In this document: positions 60,566-64,000 of the stretch, piece by piece
Layout: each line of letters begins with the position of its first letter
Numbering within the stretch: the first letter of the stretch is position 1
Assembly (NCBI RefSeq): GCF_007830515.1
Contig: NZ_VLKT01000041.1
Location: 1 to 64,000, forward strand
Direction of reading: 5' to 3'
DNA: 64,000 nucleotides
Source of the DNA: Mesorhizobium tianshanense
GTDB lineage: Bacteria; Pseudomonadota; Alphaproteobacteria; Rhizobiales; Rhizobiaceae
Notes under the pieces: generated by a model
Database searches by the model: none
Seen by the model: only the letters and a program-made list of their open reading frames with translations
Told to the model about the DNA's origin: nothing
Position numbers and translations under genes: made by a program

Positions 60566-61792
60566 TCATGCCACAAGTCGCACGGGCAACCCTGCGAGAG
60601 CGCGGATGCCTGGGCGCTTGCGCCACTCGATTTTCCGCGCCTTGTCGTCCAGACGCATGTTTGGAAAGCGCGTGAAAAGGCGTTCGAAAGCGACCGCGGC
60701 CTCCGCCCGGGCGAGTTGGAAGCCAAGGCAGAATGTGCGCCCGTGCCGAAGGAGATGTGGGTTCGGGTGGCGCGTAATGTCGAAACGGTGCGGATCTTCA
60801 AACTTGGCCGGGTCGCTGTTTGCCGCCGTGAGGAATGCCGCGAACATGTCGCCGCGGCGAAATTGCCGTTCCTGCCAGACCATGTCGCGGGTCGCAAAGC
60901 GCGGCTTGGTCATTTGAACCGGTGATACGTAGCGCAGACACTCCTCGATGCAGGTGGGCATCAGCTTGGGTTCGCTCTGCAGCCTGGCGCGTTGGTCCTC
61001 ATGCGATAGTAGTGCGAGCAGTCCGCCGGAAATCAGATGGGTCGTGGTTTCCTGCCCGGCGCCGAAGAGCAGGAAAATCATCGAGACCAGCTCGTCCTGG
61101 CTGAGTTTCTGCCCGTCGGTTTCGGCATCGCGGAGCGCGGTGATCAATCCGGCAGGCAGCGCACCGCCTCCCGCTTGCGAGACGCGGCGAAGATACCGGA
61201 CAACCCGGATCACGCCGGGAACGGCGCGGATGACCGCTCCGATATTGGCCGTGTCCTGCAGCCCTCCCAGCCAGTTCTTGAATCGATTGTGATCCTGCTC
61301 CGGCAGGCCGAGCATCGCGCAGATGACCGAAAGCGGCAGATCGCGGCAAAGTTCGGCCATGAGATCGACCTCGGTTCTTCCCTCCAGCTTGTCGAGAAGC
61401 CGATCGGCAATTTCGGTGATCATCGGCTTCATGGCCTCGATCGTCCGGCGCTGGAACGCCTGATCGACCAGGCTGCGCAGGCGGCGGTGCTCTGGGTCGT
61501 CGTGGCCGAGCATGTTCAGCGCCAGAACGCTGATCGTCCTCGGCAGGACACGCAGTATCCGCGCCTGCGTCCTGCTCCCTGCGTTGGCGGGATCGCGCGC
61601 GAAGTTGTCATGGTCTTTCAACAGCATTGCGCAGGCGTCATGTGTGACCGCGAGCCATGTGTGGCCGACAATCGGCAGCTTCATGCGGATAACCGCGCCT
61701 TCGGCTCGCATGCGGTCAGCCGTGGGGAAGGGGTTTGCATGGAAGCTCGGTGACAGGATGTCGAAATCATGCGTCTGGCCCATGGCTCTCAC
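60566..61792 (-). CDS. Cytochrome P450 with an altered heme-binding loop
   Basis: A 408-aa bacterial P450: FGAGQETTTHL (I-helix, Thr for oxygen activation), the ExxR motif in EECLRYVSP-RFATRDM region, and heme cysteine in TFCLGFQLARAEA. Just before the cysteine the consensus FGxGxH is missing, giving HLLRHGRT, one residue short. The next frame reads HISFGTGAH, a perfect consensus, so two nearby indels shift about eight residues. Heme binding is doubtful if the sequence is right. No ferredoxin partner is adjacent. Confidence 0.88.
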   Translation of the reverse strand: MRAMGQTHDFDILSPSFHANPFPTADRMRAEGAVIRMKLPIVGHTWLAVTHDACAMLLKDHDNFARDPANAGSRTQARILRVLPRTISVLALNMLGHDDPEHRRLRSLVDQAFQRRTIEAMKPMITEIADRLLDKLEGRTEVDLMAELCRDLPLSVICAMLGLPEQDHNRFKNWLGGLQDTANIGAVIRAVPGVIRVVRYLRRVSQAGGGALPAGLITALRDAETDGQKLSQDELVSMIFLLFGAGQETTTHLISGGLLALLSHEDQRARLQSEPKLMPTCIEECLRYVSPVQMTKPRFATRDMVWQERQFRRGDMFAAFLTAANSDPAKFEDPHRFDITRHPNPHLLRHGRTFCLGFQLARAEAAVAFERLFTRFPNMRLDDKARKIEWRKRPGIRALAGLPVRLVA

Positions 61793-62019
61793 TCCAGTAC
61801 CGGCAGCCGTGTACGTGTATTATGAGGCGCTGCAGTGTCTCTCCGGTCAACCCGTCCGACTGTTTCGGCGGCCGGAATGTCCACGACACCGCCCGCGCCA
61901 AGCACAACGAGCATGAGCCCCACACCGCCGCAAGGATGGAGCATTCGGGTTCTTGAAAATCCCTGTGTCTCTGTTATGTTAGACGAAATCGCGAAATGTC
62001 CGACATTGGAGTCTGCTTC

Positions 62020-62391
62020 ATGGCTAAGGCAGCGACGAAGAAACCCACAGCTAGCGCAGGTATGGCTGACATGGCTTCGAAGGTGGGTGAGCCGCTTTCG
62101 AAGGTCGGTCGGGTAAAGAAGACTGGTACCTCTGTCCCGATCAGCGCAACCCGTTTCGAAGCTGTCATGAGGGCGGCAGAACTTTCTGGTCTCCTGGGCG
62201 AAAAGAGCACGAGGATCGGCGGCCGCATCAGCCCGGTGCTGATTGATAAAGCAAAGAAGCAGACTGGGATTAAGACTGATACCGACTTGATCGAATTCGC
62301 CCTTGCCAGTGTCGCGCTCGACGATAATTTCGCAAAAACATTCAGAAAGACGAGGCGAACCGTCGATCCGTCCCTTAAGCTTGGGTTCTGA
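62020..62391 (+). CDS. Putative antitoxin, RHH-like, 123 aa
   Basis: The C-terminal half resembles a VapB-type ribbon-helix-helix (RISPVLIDKAKKQTGIKTDT, DLIEFALASVAL) followed by a toxin-binding tail (RTVDPSLKLGF). The N-terminal half is Lys/Ala-rich and disordered in appearance. The stop (TGA) is directly followed by the ATG of a PIN-domain gene. TTGGAG eight bases before ATG 62020 favours this start over one eight codons upstream. Confidence 0.65.
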   Translation: MAKAATKKPTASAGMADMASKVGEPLSKVGRVKKTGTSVPISATRFEAVMRAAELSGLLGEKSTRIGGRISPVLIDKAKKQTGIKTDTDLIEFALASVALDDNFAKTFRKTRRTVDPSLKLGF

Positions 62392-62958
62392 ATGACGGAT
62401 TTCGATTTCGCCGGGTCTGTCCGCTGGGCACGGTTCGATCCGCAAAAGACGCTGTCGCGTCGCAAGGATGACGAACTGCCTTTCCTCGGCGATACCGCCG
62501 AGGCGGGACAGGAGCTTATGCTTGATACCTGTGTCTATATCGACGGTTTGCAGGGACGCGCCCCAGATGTCGTGGCCGATCTGCTCGATCTCAGGCTCAG
62601 CAATCATTCGACGATTGCCATCCAAGAACTTATGCATACCGTCGGCGTGCTAGACCCCAAACATCCCGGCACAAAGACGGCAATCAGGCAGATTGGCACG
62701 ACCGTTGGCGAGATGCACCCGCATCGTGTGTTCGCACCAGATCCCGACGTGCTTGGAAAAGGTGCTCTATTGTCAGGCATCCTATGTCGCCTTCAGGGTT
62801 ACCGGAAAGATGCCCGGCTTCGTGCCCTTCAGGATTGTGTTTTGTTCCTGCAGGCGCAGAAGCTAGGGTTTACGGTCCTTACTGGGAACATCGGCGACTT
62901 CGATTATCTTCTTCAACTAATCCCGACCGGGCGGGCGCTATTTTATCGTCGAACGTGA
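62392..62958 (+). CDS. PIN-domain toxin (VapC-like)
   Basis: The 188-aa protein has a PIN-type nuclease core: ELMLDTCVYIDGLQG (first Asp at about 45), a middle glutamate (IQELMHTVG), and QDCVLFLQAQKLGFTVLTGN followed by IGDFDYL (C-terminal acidic residues). The N-terminal 40 residues are an extension that resembles no known domain. PIN toxins cleave RNA. With its antitoxin it forms a type II module. Confidence 0.75.
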   Translation: MTDFDFAGSVRWARFDPQKTLSRRKDDELPFLGDTAEAGQELMLDTCVYIDGLQGRAPDVVADLLDLRLSNHSTIAIQELMHTVGVLDPKHPGTKTAIRQIGTTVGEMHPHRVFAPDPDVLGKGALLSGILCRLQGYRKDARLRALQDCVLFLQAQKLGFTVLTGNIGDFDYLLQLIPTGRALFYRRT

Positions 62959-63059
62959 TCATCGCTCCATGGCGAGGAGAGCATCATGTCAACGAGCCCA
63001 CCCGCGCGATCAGACTCATGGATCATCACACCAACTTCGTCCGTCGCGTCGCTGGTGCG

Positions 63060-63600
63060 CGGGCGAACGCAGGAGCGGCCTTCGTCACGCCGATCACGAC
63101 GCGCATAACGGCCGGGCAGCTGCCCGACATGGCGGCTGAAGCGCTGCTGAATGTGCTTGCCGAACCATAGCCTACCCGCCGCACAACTTCGTCGAGCGCG
63201 GCGCCCCTGCTCAGCATTCTTCGCAACAGCCATGCGCCAGCCGAGGAGGTGCTCCATCGGTCGGAGCCCCACGGTGCGCGTGAAGCGGTCGCTGTGCAAT
63301 TGCCGTAACGCTTCGGCGACATGCGCGTCGGCCAGCCCGCGCAGCAGCCCGGGCGGTGCGTGTTTCCCCTGAGTTGCCCGCAGCGCTTCCGCGCGATCTG
63401 GCCGACGACCCCCAGCGGCGATCGGCTCGATGCGCTTTTCTGCGCGATCCAGACGGCCTGGGCGTGAACGATGCGAAGCGATACGGCGCGCCGGAACATC
63501 TCGATCCGCTCGAGGGATGGACCGCCGGTCCATCCCTCCGCGAGATCCAGGAACCCGCCGGTCCGGCCTTCAGCCTGAACCCGGCGCCTCATCGGCTCGG
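63060..63600 (-). pseudogene. AraC-family regulator, frame-damaged
   Basis: An AraC DNA-binding domain is spread over two frames: ADAHVAEALRQLHSDRFTRT and GLRPMEHLLGWRMAVAKN in one, ALDEVVRRVGYGSASTFSS in the other, and RFSRHVGQLPGRYARR back in the first. Two opposite indels bracket about 25 codons. The N-terminal ligand-binding half is incomplete. It is convergent with the PIN toxin gene. Confidence 0.7.
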
Positions 63601-63603
63601 CGT

Positions 63604-64000
63604 CTACTCGGCTGCGCCGCTCTCGGAAGCCAGGTTAGGGCCGGCTTCAGGCCGCCTGCGCCGGAATGTCGTGCGCAGAGCAACGTAGAAGACCGGCGTC
63701 AGAAACAGGCCGAACAACGTCACGCCCAGCATGCCGGAGAACACGGCCGTGCCGAGCGATTGGCGCATTTCCGCGCCAGGCCCGCTGGCGATCACCAGCG
63801 GCACCACGCCCAGGATGAAGGCGAATGCCGTCATCAGGATCGGCCGCAGCCGCAGCCGGCAGGCCTCGACAGCCGCCTCGACGGCGTCAAGGCCGCGCTC
63901 CTCACCTTGGCGCGCGAACTCGACGATCAGGATCGCGTTCTTCGCCGCCAGGCCGATGAGCACGATCAGCCCGATCTGCACGAGGATGTTGTTGTCGAGA
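63604..64000 (-). CDS. RND efflux pump permease, C-terminal part
   Basis: The last 132 codons of an AcrB/MexF-type inner-membrane transporter continue past the window edge. The final membrane helices (IGLIVLIGLAAKNAILIVEF) with the AKNAIL signature and VEAAVEACRLRLRPILMTAF are the family hallmarks. The C-terminal tail ends in RRRRPEAGPNLASESGAAE. It stops three bases from the AraC remnant, so AraC may have been its regulator. Confidence 0.85.
   Translation of the reverse strand, partial: LDNNILVQIGLIVLIGLAAKNAILIVEFARQGEERGLDAVEAAVEACRLRLRPILMTAFAFILGVVPLVIASGPGAEMRQSLGTAVFSGMLGVTLFGLFLTPVFYVALRTTFRRRRPEAGPNLASESGAAE

Noticed and set aside
1-64000. CRISPR arrays or a replication origin
   Set aside because: No regularly spaced repeats and no rep or oriV-like iterons were seen by eye.

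Overview
The window looks like accessory DNA (plasmid, chromid or genomic island) from a high-GC alphaproteobacterium of the Rhizobiales, most likely Mesorhizobium or a close relative. This rests on gene content and style: a HutC-type GntR regulator beside a polyamine-type ABC transporter, a rhamnose-type sugar ABC operon, duplicated Ku genes, DUF1236/DUF3309/DUF2267/CsbD stress genes, an HWE histidine kinase, and promoters of the alphaproteobacterial EcfG type (GGAAC-N16/17-CGTT). I see no replication or conjugation genes, so the replicon type is inferred.

Layout. 1-5.1 kb: the 3' end of a group II intron inserted just beyond an AcoR-like sigma-54 activator gene, a hypothetical gene, and a hipBA toxin-antitoxin module with a repeated operator. 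5.2-13.4 kb: a leftward catabolic operon (SDR, ABC importer, HpsN-like dehydrogenase, zinc alcohol dehydrogenase, GntR repressor) best explained as use of 2,3-dihydroxypropane-1-sulfonate or a similar polyol. 13.6-22.4 kb: a LacI regulator divergent from a rhamnose-type ABC importer, ketose 3-epimerase, FGGY kinase and class II aldolase. 22.5-25 kb: IS and universal-stress-protein debris around a RES/Xre toxin-antitoxin pair. 25-28.9 kb: a three-subunit molybdenum hydroxylase with a trailing MoaD-like gene.

29-60 kb is a stress and DNA-repair region rich in small genes and damaged genes: MgtC, a tRNA-Cys variant, a broken YciE, CsbD, two Ku genes, a broken ATP-dependent ligase, AlkB, GFA, a second MgtC, DUF763, a PPC-domain protein, a HAD-HerA fusion, an isochorismatase-like hydrolase, a PAS/GGDEF/EAL protein, an HWE kinase, DUF3309, DUF1236, DUF2267, HtrA and an FAD-Rieske oxidoreductase. 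Eight intergenic sites matching GGAAC-N16/17-CGTT exactly lie between 29.2 and 54.4 kb, each pointing at a gene, which suggests one general-stress regulon ties much of this region together. 60.5-64 kb holds a P450 with a damaged heme loop, a PIN-type toxin-antitoxin pair, an AraC remnant and the 3' end of an RND efflux pump.

A recurring oddity from about 30 kb onward is frameshifted reading frames. Three of them (MgtC-2, P450, AraC) are locally compensated, so a short stretch of conserved sequence is read out of frame inside an otherwise open gene. This is either real decay or base-calling indels, and should be resolved before these proteins are interpreted.
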